Assembly: GCA_002803225.1 (NCBI GenBank)
Contig: NXFV01000975.1
Location: forward strand, 62,001 to 126,000
Source of the DNA: Gamarada debralockiae
Lineage: Eukaryota > Ascomycota > Leotiomycetes > Helotiales > Hyphodiscaceae
Direction of reading: 5' to 3'
DNA length: 64,000 nucleotides
The notes beneath the pieces were generated by a model. That model was not told where the DNA came from. It searched no databases and saw only the letters and a list, made by a program, of their open reading frames with translations. This document shows positions 37,336 through 49,570 of this stretch, in pieces; positions within the stretch are counted from its first letter, which is position 1, and each line of letters opens with the position of its first letter. The translations under genes and the position numbers were made by a program.

Positions 37336-38643
37336 CTTAGCGGTTGTTATTGAAAGGATAGAGGAATTGGATTAAAATTGAAGTGATTGTTCTCAACCTA
37401 CAGGAAAGGTGGGCTACTTTATAGATTTCCCTGCCCGGTCCTTCCGAGTCTGGCAGCCTTCTAGATTCCAGGCCAGTATAGAGTTTTCGTATTGAGCAGT
37501 TTGCATTAACATGATAAAAATTAACCTTTCGCTTCTCTCCTCAGCCACGTCTTTCAACCCCCTTTTGTACTCGCCTCCTACATAAAGTGGGACACGGTTT
37601 CTTTTATATTATCTATGAGCTAAATGCGTAAGGTCTTCAGACAGGCCTCACTTGTTTAAGTTCGCTGTCCGGGCATAGGTTTTGTGAGCTTGAGAGAGCT
37701 TCGTCAAACGCTCTGACATTATTCGCACGTGCCTGATAAGGGAGGCCATTTGTAACCTATAAAGAGATAAGACCAGTTTCTGGAATACAAGACGATCGAT
37801 ACCACGACCGGCCCCCAGACGGATCGAGCCGAAATGCATGGTTTGATATCGACGATCAGACGAACCCGAGCTTGTGCGAGAAGCGGGTTCCTGTATCAGG
37901 AAAACCTTAATTACGACCCTATATTCTTGGCTTTTAATATTGTCGTCAGTAGCCGCAACACCAAAGCCGTGTAAAGAAAACTTTGTTTGCTTCTCTTGTG
38001 ATCTGCTGCCCAGCTTTATCATCCCTAGCATAGGAACCCCCCCTGCTTAAAGTCGCCACTCAGAAAATAGCTCCTCTGCTACATCCTCTCCCGACTGGCT
38101 TCCTGTAACTTCTAGCGTTGCCCCCTAACTACGTGATACATTCTAGCCTCTATATTCTAACCGTTGCATTGCAATATGCAACAAAAACCTTACTCTATAT
38201 ATATTCAAGCCAATTAAATAATAAGGTCAAACCTAGCATACCTAATAAACAAAGCGCAGAAGAAGAAAGGCAAGAAAGACAAAAGAGTTAACTACTATCA
38301 TATCAAGCCCGAAGAGTACTAATGGAGCAGCCATGTCAATAAGCCGTATATGAAAGATCCATGAGAAGGCAGCTGTGCCCTGCCCATTAAGAACCCCGGC
38401 TTCGCCTTCCTGCTCCCAAGCCTCGACCTCCATATCTCTAGCCTCTGCTCCCTGAGCACCAGCTCTAACGTCCCGACGCCAAGCTTCCACTCCTCCGCTA
38501 CCTCCAACCTCCTCAGCTCCAGCCTCAGCCACAGCCCCTGGGCTACCCTCAAGAATCTCCGCACTCTCGGAATAGGCCCCAAGAACTCCAGGTCCTTGTG
38601 CGCTCTCCGCAGTCCATCTTCGAATAAGTGCCGTCAGGGCTGC
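37336..38643. other. Gene-poor, partly AT-rich stretch
   Basis: A TATA-like upstream region for the secreted gene lies at 37380-37440. The frame at 37648-38031 and the Gly/Glu/Ala-biased frames at 38240-38580 have no family signature and look like composition artefacts. Confidence 0.45.
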
Positions 38644-39109
38644 TCAGCTCAATTGCTTGAGGCTGTCGTCAAGATCAAGTCGCGTATCAACAGCATCCCA
38701 TTCGGCCCCGCAGGAAATCTGTGTGCTTTTCCTGACCTTCGGTACATACATCTCAACGACCTCGTCCCCGTGGAAGCCGAGATACGCTTTAGCATCAACA
38801 TATTCCCGGCCAGCAGTAGCCTTCCCTAATCCCACAATGGTAGTGCGCACCTCATCCTCACAGCCACGCCTAGGGTGAACAGTACGGATGTCGCCAGTGA
38901 TTTCGACACCCTCATCATCTCTGTGTGAGGAGACGCTTTCGCCGTTGGAAGAAAGAACCAGGACGGTGTTTGAGCATTCGAAGGAAGTACAAGAAGTAAG
39001 GAGAGAAGAAGCTGAGGATGATACGCAGACGATGGTTAGACAGAATTGAGATGGTCTTTCTCCCTACTTAGGTCTCATGACATAAATCTTCGAGCATACT
39101 TACGCCCAT
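38644..39109 (-). CDS. Small protein with hydrophobic N-terminus, unknown
   Basis: Two exons, a 6-nt ATG exon (39109-39104) and 39063-38644, across a 40-bp intron (GTAAGT donor, CCTAAGTAG acceptor), give 141 residues in phase. The N-terminus, SQFCLTIVCVSSSASSLL, is signal-peptide-like. The rest includes VEITGDIRTVHPRRGCEDEV, TTIVGLGKATAGREYVDAKA and YVPKVRKST. No domain is recognised. The tiny first exon is the weak point; the large exon itself looks coding. It lies 115 bp downstream of the acyltransferase gene on the same strand. Confidence 0.45.
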
Positions 39110-39223
39110 GCTAAACAAAACTGGTATCGTTGTTTACTACTCTCTATCCTCTACCAACCTCGCACGCCAAACAGTGCATCAAATTAAAGATCGCCAGCAC
39201 CAAATCCCGTTGCTGAACCGACG

Positions 39224-40636
39224 TCACGATTTCCCATATACCACCAATGTCCAAACCCTCGCAAGGATATTGGCTACCAATCCGAAAGTGGCTAATACCA
39301 CGAAGATATTGCCCACCTCCCACCAGTGCGCCAATTTCACTTCCGTCTCGATGAACTCCTCCTTCACAGCTCCATTCGTCGCGCCATTGGTAGCTGGTAC
39401 AATTCCTGGGAATCGCCCGGTAGTGAGGTACTGCTCTATAAAAGCATCCTTTTCGTACCAGCGTTCGCGGAGCCAGAGATCAAATTTGTCGTGGTCGTCA
39501 AGTGGGATGTCTTTTACGGCGAAGCGGCGCCAGTACATGTTGACTGAAGGCGGTGGCCTGCCTTGGAGGTACATGGATCGAAGGCTGTAGTAATCTTGGC
39601 CGAATTTCCCGCGCCTGTTTTCATCAGCATGAGCAGAACATAGAAAGTCGGGTCGATCTACTTACGGAATACCCTCATAAGCCAAAGTACAATCATAGAC
39701 ATAATCCACCGTCCCATCCAACTCATTCAAGCAGAAAAACATGCCCGTACTTCTGGGAAGTAACTGGTGCTCCATATCCTTGATACCCGTTTTTTCTGCC
39801 CATTGAGCACTCTTCATCCTCCCATTATCGCTTGCGTTTGTTCCTTCTGGGAATATGAGGAGCCACATTGGATCTAGACCTTCTGTTCCTGACATCGGCC
39901 CTGAATGCCGCGCCTTCAATTGCTTCAATCGATGTGCTAGTCTTGGTTGATCGGTCGCCATTTTCCGCGACATGAATATGAAGCCGTAGAACATCATCCC
40001 CCATCCGATGATTGGCACGTATTTTAGGGACTCTTTGAGGATTATGTAGATGTGACCATGCATTCGAGGTTGGTTCGTGTATGCCATCCACCAGAGATAT
40101 AGCCAGTCAGAATATAGCTTCAACAATCAGCATACCAGTATAGCAGGATCAAGATTATGTTCTCTAGCGTACCTGGTGATTCGCTATCATAACCATTCTA
40201 TCCGGAAAATGGCATTCCACCCTCCCATCCTTCGTCTTTTTCAGCTGCCCAGCCACCGACGCATCACCACTTATCCGAACCACAGTCGGGCTCCACCATT
40301 GTGTTAAGGTCGTAACGAAGATTCCGAAGGATTGTTTCGTGAGTGCCATGTAGGCATAGTAGAGATTCTTGTTGTACCAGTACAGAGGTACTCCAAAGAA
40401 TTGCGTGGCGAAGATCCTGGACTCGTCAGCGAAGCCCCTTAATACCCAGATCGTACGTACGAGCAGGTACATGATAGGAAGTAGGTTATCACCATCAATA
40501 ATCGTAGTATCTCCACCGGACCTCCATGCTTGATATCTCCACTAAAATGTGCTTCTACCACCTGTCCATTTGTTTCAATGCTGGGCTTTTCGGTGGGCAC
40601 TGGCTTCACTCTTTCTCGAAGATCTTGGGTCTCCAT
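39224..40636 (-). CDS. Lysophospholipid (1-acylglycerol-3-phosphate-type) acyltransferase, PlsC family
   Basis: Four exons (40636-40461, 40416-40173, 40117-39666, 39614-39224), introns of 44-55 bp, 420 residues, all phases consistent. The catalytic motif is assembled across intron 2: IANHQ joined to LYSDW gives the His-x4-Asp dyad. The second motif is LLIFPEGTN. WWSPTVVRISGD, GHIYIILKESLKYVPIIGWG and MYWRRFAVKDIPL are typical of the Cst26/LCLAT1-like branch. Transmembrane segments flank the catalytic core (an N-terminal one before the dyad and FVVLATFGLVANILARVWTL at the end), so it is probably an ER or lipid-associated membrane enzyme that re-acylates lysophospholipids. Length is normal and nothing is missing. 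Confidence 0.92.
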
Positions 40637-41210
40637 GATGGTAATTTCTCTGGCGGATGTCAGTATAACTCTTAAAAGTCGAGGCCGCAGCCTAAATATC
40701 TTAGGTACTCACTTGCTCCTATCAAGGTGGACTGTCGTGTGCCTAACGATGACGTTATTTTGACGCTGATTGATTCGAGCCACGGGTGGCTACTGTGAAT
40801 GTTTACCGGGTTTCCACATTACTATCAACTCGGCATATCCATATCGTCGTTCGAGTCCTCAATAAGCCTTTGTCTGGTGTAGCAGAAAAGCGGTGGTAGC
40901 TACGTCAAAGAACACAAGCCTCCTACGTTTCGGTGATTTCGGAAGCTTAAACGTGGGCTTATCAGGTAGGTTATCGGGATGCCGTGTCTTGGCGTGGTCA
41001 TCCGACGAGCTTGATTTAACAACATCGTGTTTACATCCAAATATGCAAATTTGGAATTGGAATGTAGGAAAAATACTCGATTCTACTGTATGCGACACGG
41101 GATATTTAATGATGATCTGCCAAGAAATCTACCATTTGGCTTCCACAACCGGCTAAATCACAATCCGGACCTTTTCCTTCTTTGGTACAACAACATTAAC
41201 GACATTCGCG

Positions 41211-42576
41211 ATGATCTTGAGGAGGTTGCCAAGAGGGATTGTTTGGAGGAGGGGATTCAGCAGCACGGCGAGGAGGAGGGATATCCTTGATGTAGAGGTT
41301 TTGCAGGATCGAATTATTCCTAGATATCAAGGTAACTTTCCCTCCATTTTGGTGGAAAATCTATTGATTTGGTTTAGAAACTCCAAGTAATGACTTACTC
41401 TCCTTGCAATGGCCATCACCCCCCCGAAACATCCTCATGATAAAGAAGGAAGGCGCACCGTTTGTCACCGCCTGTCTCATAGAATACGCAAAGTCAGTCC
41501 GCCGTCCCCAATTCAAGACTGTGCTGACCAACAGGCACATCTCATCCAACTACGATAATGTTTCCCTCATATTCGAACCTCGAGTAGCCACTCAAATCCA
41601 CCGATCCTTCCCCTTCCCTATCTACACAACGACCACATCTGGCAGCCTGCCTGCAAAAGTCGACATGGTTACTACATTGGGCGGCGACGGCACGATCCTC
41701 CACGCGTCCTCTCTGTTCAGCACAACCCTTCACGTTCCTCCAATCCTCTCTTTCAGCATGGGCACACTGGGATTCTTAGGAGAATGGAAATTCGACGAAT
41801 ACAAGCGCGCGTTCAGAGAAGTCTACATGTCAGGAGCAGGTGCCGGTTCACCTCTTTTTCAAGACCAAAAACATCCACACGTCCAAACATCCGCCGACGA
41901 AACCAGTGGCATTGTGACAGGCTGGTCAAGCATAAGAGGAAAGTCTATGGGTCCGAACCGAAGTTCAAAAGTCCTGCTGCGAAACCGATTAAAAGTCGGA
42001 GTTTTTGACGCGGAAGGCGGGAGAGTGATCGGAGATAATACAAAAGAGAGTGCAGACGGAGATGTACATGCCATGAATGAGGTTATCATTCATAGAGGGA
42101 AGGAAGCGCATCTTGCTATCATAGAAGTTTTTGTTGGTGGGCGGTTCCTTACGGAGGCCGTGGCCGATGGAATGATTATATCTACGCCTACGGGGAGTAC
42201 GGCTTATAGCTTGAGCGCGGGAGGAAATATTGTTCATCCTTTGGTCTCGAGTCTGTTGCTAACTCCCATTTGTCCGAGGAGTTTATCGTTCCGACCACTG
42301 GTGCTGCCGGCGAATACCCCGATTAAGCTAAGGTTGAGTGAGAAGAATAGAGGGAGGGAGTTGGAGGTTAGTATTGATGGAAGGCGGAGGAGTAGAGGGG
42401 TTGGTGTGGGGATGGAGATTAGGGTGAATGGGGAAGATATTGTTAAGGGTCAAGCGTGGGTCGGTGGGGTGCCTTGTGTGATGAGGGGAACGAATAGTGG
42501 TATTCAAGAAGACGATGGGTGGGTTGGGGGCTTGAATGGGTTGCTGAAGTTCAACTATCCATTTGGGGAGGAGTGA
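41211..42576 (+). CDS. POS5: Mitochondrial NAD(H) kinase (Pos5-like)
   Basis: Two exons (41211-41331, 41378-42576) across a 46-bp intron, 439 residues. The start is the first ATG after an in-frame stop; it gives MILRRLPRG and then RRGFSSTARRR, an Arg/Ser-rich presequence typical of mitochondrial import. The kinase domain shows LQWPSPPRNILMIKK, the GGDG loop (TTLGGDGTILH), MGTLGFLGEW, HAMNEVIIHRG and ADGMIISTPTGSTAYSLSAGG. It phosphorylates NADH/NAD+ to NADPH/NADP+ with ATP, supplying mitochondrial NADPH for redox defence and iron-sulfur maintenance. Pos5 is the yeast counterpart; the symbol is assigned by motif and presequence, not by search. No defect is visible. Confidence 0.9.
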
Positions 42577-43960
42577 TGGGCGAACGATAACGGGTTGAAT
42601 GTCGTGAGACAACGAACTCGAGGTCCGCATCATTCACGTATTACATATTGGAAAGAGACACAGAGCGAGCAGATAGATGGCAGGGAACCTTCGTTGCAGC
42701 ACACAGCGCCCGAGGCTGGACTGCATCGATGCGGATCTTATCTCAATCGCGAATGCAAAAAGACCGCACCTGTTGGCGGTCTCACTCGGCCAACCGTTGT
42801 AGAGAACGGATGTTGTGCTCAAACCCAGTGGATTCCTTCAGCAGGTCTATTCCGACGGATCGATTCCGAGAGGAGCTACTTCACCAGACCAGTCAGAAAG
42901 TCGACTCCTACTCCTGTCTGAGTCGAATTTCTCATCTGCACCAGTCCATCCCTCTGCTTGGAGTTGAAGGATCTTTGATCTAGGCCACTATAAATCTTAA
43001 TTGCAGCTGTGGATCTGTACTTAGGCAAGTTTTCGCTCGTATTCGACATTTGAATTTGCGCAGAAATCTGGTCATGGGCCACATCATAAAGAACTATTTT
43101 CCCGATTAATTCGGAAGCCACAGTTTCCGGGGCCCGTTGAAGTTTCCGTACTAGATTCTCTTCAGACGAAAAGATTTCTTTGGGTAACTTTGTCATACAC
43201 GAGCAAGAGCTTGATTCTTGGCCTTTGCTGTACGATGTCGTACATCCCAACACTGGTCCCTCAACGATCGCGGGTGTTACGTTTTACTTGGGCGATGGAT
43301 CGATCTTTTCATTCCAGCCCAGCTGAAAATCAACGAGATGATTTTAATATGTTTAAGATGCTCAGGCCTCGGCCGGGGGATAGCGGAACAAAATGATTAT
43401 CGGGAGTGTATTGTATCGCTCGTCTTATCATTTTGATAGTCATTCTGCACGAATTGCTGGAGGGTGCCGCTGTATCTCCGTCTGTCGTGTCTGGATTGCG
43501 GGGTCGAATACCGGTTGGGAGTTGAGATTCTCCCTTGCACGACTCTGTGAGACCGTTCACCATCTCAATATAATATGCAACTATCCAGTTCTCCACATTC
43601 GCAAACGGTATTGGGAATAGATCAAACCCAATGCGTGCCCCACAACCAACCTTGAATGGAGGGTTTCTGTTTAGACCCGGTTGAAAGGTTTGCCTGGACA
43701 TTTCTCATCGTTGGGACCTCATGAGCTATTCTGACCATTCCTTGCGCGTTGCGCCTTCCTAACGGCAGCTGAATGTGTATCAGAGAATTCTGGCAGTACC
43801 AGAAGCCACAATTCAAGCGTGCCAGGCAATTCAGCCCTCTCTCTTCGTGCAGACACGAAGATAATGTTCGTAGGTGTGTAAATTACTTATAGACTATTGA
43901 AATATATATAAAAGTTAGCTGCCGAGATAAGTCGTCGAAAAAGACGGTAGTCGGCAAACG
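42577..43960. other. Intergenic region, no firm gene
   Basis: Minus-strand frames at 42876-43253 and 43330-43816 have coding-like stretches, but I could not join them with splice sites or link them to a family. They may be remnants. The rest shows nothing. Confidence 0.35.
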
Positions 43961-45396
43961 ATGTACTGTACAACAGGTCATTTCGACCTTTTACATAACA
44001 GCAGCCATGACCGTCGAGCATTCCAGCGAGATCAAAGCAATTGGGGGATCTGCAGTTCACCAGTACCCTTTGTAAATGGCAGAACAGCACGCACGTTTGC
44101 TCTTCGATATGGGTGTTACCTTCTCTCTTCCTTGCTGGTACTTTTCCCCATTTTGGCGTCCGCCAGAGCACTACCTGCTCCGTCAACATCGACAACCGTT
44201 TCCCAATTCTGTATGGGTTCCGGCTCACCTTTATACAACGCTTACGGTTGTGATTGGATATCCGATAAAACTTATACAAGTGCATTTCAATGCAATTGCA
44301 ACTTCCCCGCACCGCCTAATCAGTAAGCCTCGCTCGATAATCCTAATCAGACTTCACTCACTATGCCTTCCCGCAGCACGACATGATGCTAACAAAGTTT
44401 ACCCAGTGATTTAGCCCATTTCCTCAACAGTTCAACTACGGAGGTTTCGAATACAATGGCTACGGCCAATATCGGACATGCTACGACCTCGAATTCGTAT
44501 ATGGAATAAAGCAGCTGCCTCGATCAGTCTCGGCAAGGATGTGTCGAGTTGCTGGGCGTGGAGGCAGCCTGGTTGTCCAGGGCAGCCGGATACTTTGGTT
44601 AACTCAAATGTTGCCGAATCCCAATACCCTTCCGGGAGTGGCGTTGCGTCCTTCAAGTGCTACGGTCCTGTGGCACCTCCCCCTCCTCCACCGCCTCAAT
44701 CCATTCCTCAATACCTTCCCCAAACGCCTACGCCAACAATAACGCCAACGATTTCTATACCAACTTATCTTTCTGCCTCGCCTAAAGCCAAGATGGAGGA
44801 CTTGGCACGCCGGCACACACGTCTTCAACGCTCATCTATGCTCTTCCCCACCCCCGCCAATATCATCCAGTTCTGAAGACGGCAGAAACGTCACGCCAAC
44901 ATCAACTCCAACGCCAACGTCTCCAACATCCATTTATGTTCCTCCGCCGCCACCGCCATCCAAATCAACTTATTTTCCCCTGCCACTCCCGCCTGTCACC
45001 ACGATGGTTCCTCTTCTACCTCCTCCAAAGTTACCTATCAGCACAGCAGTTTCATGGATCAAAAGTAGTTATGTCGATCGGTTAAATGGAGGGGGTTTTT
45101 TGGGGGGACAATTGTCTGTGTGTGGAACGTCTGGAGATGTGGTTGTATCACCTCCTTGGACTGTCTAGCTGTAAGGCTAACGTCTTCTAGAACCAAGCAA
45201 CAGAGATCCCCAATCGGGAGATAAGCTGTGGATCGGTTCCAAGGGATGTTTCTGTGTAACCTTGCCAGAGGAGTTCATGCAGAGGACTACAGCTTGCCAA
45301 GCGTTGTCAATACGAGGTTGCCTCGCGATCGAGCCGAAGTTGGCAGATCCGAGTCAACTCGGAGATACCGTCTGGCCCTTTGTTTGCCGGATGTGA
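43961..45396 (+). pseudogene. Proline-rich secreted-protein gene, apparently interrupted
   Basis: The first block has a signal-like core (LLSSLLVLFPILASARALPA) and a Cys-containing domain (SQFCMGSGSP, YGCDW, FQCNCNF). After a GTAAGC donor near 44325 a second block reads YGGFEYNGYGQYRTCYDLEF. Its frame changes near 44500 to SISLGKDVSSCWAWRQPGC and SFKCYGPVAP followed by a poly-Pro/Thr tail, and changes again near 44870; a last block carries GSKGCFCVTLPEEF and stops at 45396. Some changes could be introns, but the one near 44500 has no usable splice pair. It was probably a secreted, Pro/Thr-rich extracellular protein, now inactive. Confidence 0.45.
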
Positions 45397-46191
45397 AGAG
45401 GTCTTTCGGGTCATTTTCATTTCTCAAAAGGTCTGTGAGAAAGTCCAATCTTCCGTATACCTCATCTACGACGCTACAGAATGCCAATCATCGCGCCGAA
45501 AGCCCTATAGAGATGGCTGGGAAGTTTCTCGATCAGATACGCCTAGAGGTTCCTTTTACACTCTACTCTATTCTACACCAACTCCATTTGCTCCCAACTC
45601 CGTGACACAAACCGAGAATGGACACCGTCCTGGACGACCCTCTCCTTGGTGCATGTCAATCTTCGTCACTTCTAGGTCCTTCTCGGATCCTAGAAATACT
45701 GTGTCTGGTTACTCTCACAGCCTTTTGTTGCTACGTCCTAAACTTCTCTCGTCATTCTTGCAACGTCAACACCTCTGCCATGACGTCTTTGCTATACTCC
45801 GAATGTCGCCATCGTTAATTGATTGCTTCACGGACGCCAGATCCATAAACATATCGGAGCCGCCGTCAAGAATCAAGATTCTGGGAAATTTGAGACCTGT
45901 GGTCAAACGAATAAGAACAATCCGAGGAAAAATACTGGATTTTGGAGCTACAGAGACCATCGTCTGATAGGACTGACTGGAAGCTTGGCAGGCTTAGAAG
46001 CAATCGCCGATGGCTCATATGATATTCAATCACAGGAGAAGAGAAATCTATAATTATGCGAGTACCCTTCAATATTTCGCCATGATCAGGCCATAAACTC
46101 AAGCCTCCACCTCTTCAAAGGAACCACCGAACAGCAAACACCAAGCAATGTACCTGCAAGTTATCGCTACTAACTAGAGTCAACGTCTGTC
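45397..46191. other. No supported gene
   Basis: A plus-strand frame at 45380-45967 lacks any recognisable motif. It may be untranslated or decayed sequence between the two broken secreted-protein genes. Confidence 0.4.
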
Positions 46192-46747
46192 ATGCAATTC
46201 AAATCGTCCCTTCAAGCCGTGACGGCACTCCTCGCCTTCTCGGGCCTGGCTTCTATTTCCCTGCAATGCCTCCGCCAGCAGACGCCTGGCCGGCAGAGAC
46301 AAGTCCAACGCCCGGTGTCGCCGGCTAAGTTAAGTTCCACCTATTCAATATTGTTTACCTGTCTTCACGCTGAATGGACCTTCCTCAACTTTCCATCCAG
46401 CGCTGACATCCGAATATCTAGCGCGATGGCACATTCTGGCAATTACCTAACGAATGGGTCACAGGTGACAAGTCGGTCGACTATCCCATCTTTACGTTCA
46501 CTGCCGTAGGAACATAGGAGCAATGCTACACATTTGAAGCGGCTGGGGGATCGTTGGCTCTGTGAAGCTGAGCAATCAGACCCTTTGGTGCTGGGTTTAT
46601 CCTTGGAATAACTGGAATTGCGCCAGGAACGACTTTTGGTCCATTGATGCCCCTCCGACGGGCACTGGCGAAAACATGACCTTTGGTCAACGGCGGGATC
46701 TTATCAATGCCTTCAATGGACCAACTAGATCGAACCGTCCAGCATAG
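46192..46747 (+). pseudogene. Small secreted-protein gene with stops and frameshifts
   Basis: It starts with a good signal peptide (MQFKSSLQAVTALLAFSGLA). Further on, WVTGDKSVDYPIFTFTAVGT is followed in frame by a TAG near 46515, then EQCYTFEAAGGS and another stop. A different frame then gives KLSNQTLWCWVYPWNNWNCA and runs to the stop at 46747. The pieces clearly belonged to one secreted protein that has lost its frame. The family is not identified. Confidence 0.55.
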
Positions 46748-47420
46748 GGGATTGGAATGATCGGGGAATAGTTTCTTACCTTAAGTGCTGCATGGAGGTG
46801 GTGGATGCTCCAGCGGCTTTTGTTTCCTCAGTAACTTCCCGTCGGATATTAGTTGGATGCAACTTTATTGGATTGGATATTCTTGGTGTTTTGGAGTGGT
46901 GGTTGGTGGAGTAGAGTGTGAATTTTGATGACGGTTGAAAAAGTTCTGCTTTTGTAGATGTTGGCGTTGTTGTGTTAGACTGAATTCGAACAATTCAATG
47001 GGTTACTTCATGAGAACACCGAAGCTGCAAGTTCTTCCGCATGTGACGCGACACATAGAAGATGGACGGGACTTCGTTCAGACCCATGGATGTTTCTCCT
47101 TGTTAATATTTTGATCTTGCAACTCTCTTGTTGGGTTTATGCTGCCAGAGTTATGGGGCTTCTATTCTGCGTAAGTTATGTACTCTAGAAAACTTCTTGT
47201 CTATAGCCCTTACTTAACACCTTATCTAAAGCAAGAGCTTATTCGGAAGCGTATTCGGAGCCGTCATTCTTGGGAGGATATATATGCGGTGTGTGTTATT
47301 ATGGATGAAGAAGGGTTGAGGTTAACTTTGAATTGAGTGCCTGCCTCTTCATCCGGTGTGCTTCTAGAGAGTGGAATTTAATGTCCTTCAATCAGCTCAA
47401 GCTCAAGCCTTAGAAACACT
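46748..47420. other. Intergenic, no gene seen
   Basis: No convincing frames, repeats or RNA genes; 3' flanks of the secreted pseudogene and the membrane-protein gene. Confidence 0.45.
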
Positions 47421-48115
47421 TCAGAGCCCCTCCCCCCCCTTAACATCCTTCCCCTTCGTCTCCCCCTCCTTTCTCTGCTTATACTCCAACCCCTTCCCCA
47501 TCCTCTGCACCCCAACCCCCCTCGTAAAAACCAGCGTCCCACCCAAGAATGCTGCATACCCCATAGCACCCAGGATGAACCCACTGACGATAGTATTGCT
47601 CCCACTTGCACTATAACCCTCCACGTTCCTTCTCGTAAGCCAATTATAAACCGCCCCGGCTACCGAAGCATAGTTAAGCCAAGCATGAATTAACGTCATC
47701 TTAACCATCGGATGGAGGTTTCCAAGCTTGACATCCCCGGAATCAAAACTCCCACCAAAAAATAAATGGTAGGCTTCTGCAGCGCCAGTAATGACCGTGG
47801 GGATGGAGGTGAGGAGTGCGGCGACGGTACAAAAGTAGCTCATGGAGTTGAGGACAGGAATGTGGTCTGGGGAGAGGATTCTGCTTAGTATTGCTGTATG
47901 GTCGTAATTGGGCTGTGAGAAGAATGATGTTATGTCGAGGAGAGATGCGGTGAGAAGGAAGGTGAGAGGGTAGTGGACCAAGGCGGGGTGGATTGGGTTG
48001 CTGGGGTTTGGTTAGCTTTTGCTGTTATTTCCTAATTGGAAGTGGTAGTAGAGTGAGTAGATGGATACCCGTTCTTGCCAATCTTGCCAAGGGCAATATC
48101 GAGCGGAGATGGCAT
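47421..48115 (-). CDS. DUF2231-type small integral membrane protein
   Basis: Two exons (48115-48069, 48000-47421) across a 68-bp intron, 208 residues. The splice joins IGKNG to NPIHPALVHYPLTFLL, the His-Pro...His motif at the first helix typical of DUF2231. Four hydrophobic segments follow (around residues 25-45, 65-85, 105-125 and 150-175), and the C-terminus is Lys/Glu-rich. The family is widespread in bacteria and fungi and its function is not settled. Length and topology look complete. It is the only intact gene between the broken genes on either side. Confidence 0.8.
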
Positions 48116-48630
48116 TTTGAATGGCATTTTGATATCTTGACTTCGAGAAATATATGCTGTACTTTGTCTCGTATTGGTGTCGTATGATATGTTCGGCCAA
48201 CTTAGGCCATGTGCTCCTGTATTTTAATATCAACAGAGGACTGTCCTGGAAGGTTTTTGAGCGAAGTTGGATGAGAAGTTGAGTGGATATATTATGGTTA
48301 GCATGGTTACACAATATCCCGCCTTCAAGCCACCAAGCTGGATGTAGCCTAAGCCGGGAAGTAATTACCCCGCGTACTTGGCTGACAAGATTGGTTGATA
48401 TAACATATGGCTCACTTATAGCAATTTATAGGTTCAGTTTCTATCAGCCTTGATCTAGCATGCTTATTCAACGAAAATGGACAAAGTGACATCACTCCTT
48501 TCAGTGGTGGTTCAAGTCCGTACCACATTCAAGTACCCAACTTCCACCAAGGGGAAAGAAGATATGCTTCAATTGAAGAGACTTATGAAATCAAATGCTC
48601 TAGCCCACCTCGCTTTTCAAGTAAATTGCT

Positions 48631-49570
48631 TCAACCTCGTTCCTTGCCAACCTTGAGTACTTCCTTGAGACAGTCCACTTCTCTTCGAGTAAACACCTCG
48701 AATGTTGAGAGACGAATTTGATACTGATCCAGGTCTTTGGGATTGCTCTTCTTTAAGGCCCCCACTGCCACATACCATACGTGTAGATGCTCTTGGCCCT
48801 CTTCATATCCCCATCCCCGACCAAGTACTTCGTCTTCATCTTGACCCCGGTTGTGTTTTCAATTGTCCTAGCCACCTCCTCGATTGTCAACTGCTCGTTC
48901 TCTAGCTCAATAACATGGCCGTCAAACTTCTCTGGGTCCAGAAACGCTGCAGCTGCGAATTTACCGACATCAACTGCATCGAAATGAGCTGCAGTCGTTC
49001 CTGGAGGGTATGTCACCTCAATGACGTGCTCGCTCTGATAAGAGGACGGATACTGATATCTCAGAGCAGCTCAAGATAGTTGTGCATGAGCCATCCAGGA
49101 CGTAAGAAAGTTTTGAAGCGGATATCACTGGCCCGAACGGCGTCCTCGACGGCCTTCTTGCTCTGGTAAAACTCAGCCATGGCGTAATTCGGGTCATGGG
49201 ACAGATATTCCTCGTGTTTCCCGGCTTTAAGTGCAGTCGAAACGACGATTGATGTGACGGTTGGCGCTGATGCTGCAGCTTGAAGGACATTTCTGGTCTG
49301 TCGAACTTCGGCTTCTGGATGTTGCGGAGCAGGTCGGAGGTTCAGAAATATGCCGATGACTCCTTTCAAGGCTGGCTCGATGGTTGACTTGTCCTCCAGA
49401 TTTCCTTCGAAGAGAATGCAGCCAATATCCCTCGGGGCTTTCGCTCGGCTGGAAGTTTTGTCGGTGACCAAGGCGTGAACGACTTTGCCATGTTTGAGGA
49501 GCTCAGCTGCAGTGGAAACGCCTTGTCGTCCAGTACGGAGAGTGACGAGGTAAGAGGGTTTGGAAGTCAT
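48631..49570 (-). pseudogene. NmrA-like NAD(P)-binding protein gene with two frameshifts
   Basis: The start at 49570 gives YLVTLRTGRQGVSTAAELL, a Rossmann-type Gly motif as in NmrA/isoflavone-reductase-like proteins, then FLNLRPAPQHPEAEVRQTRN and RFKTFLRPGWLMHNYLEL. A one-base frame change at ~49065 is needed to reach EVTYPPGTTAAHFDAVDVGK and FDGHVIELENEQLTIEEVAR. A second change near 48765 is needed to reach KSNPKDLDQYQIRLSTFEVF and the stop at 48631. No introns fit either site. NmrA-like proteins sense or use NAD(P) and often regulate nitrogen or secondary metabolism; this copy is probably dead, unless both shifts are sequence errors. Confidence 0.65.

Noticed and set aside
37648..38031. 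127-residue minus-strand frame
   Set aside because: No recognisable motif, splice context or neighbours; lies in a gene-poor, partly AT-rich stretch.
38242..38582. Gly/Glu/Ala-rich minus-strand frames
   Set aside because: Low-complexity composition in overlapping frames; probably an artefact of a C/T-rich stretch.
42876..43816. Three minus-strand frames with partly coding-like peptides
   Set aside because: Could not be joined by splice sites or tied to a family; noted only as possible remnants.
45380..45967. 195-residue plus-strand frame
   Set aside because: No motif and unlike coding sequence; overlaps the tail of a broken gene.
48505..48530. GGTTCAAGTCC resembling a tRNA T-loop
   Set aside because: No D-arm or acceptor stem could be paired around it.
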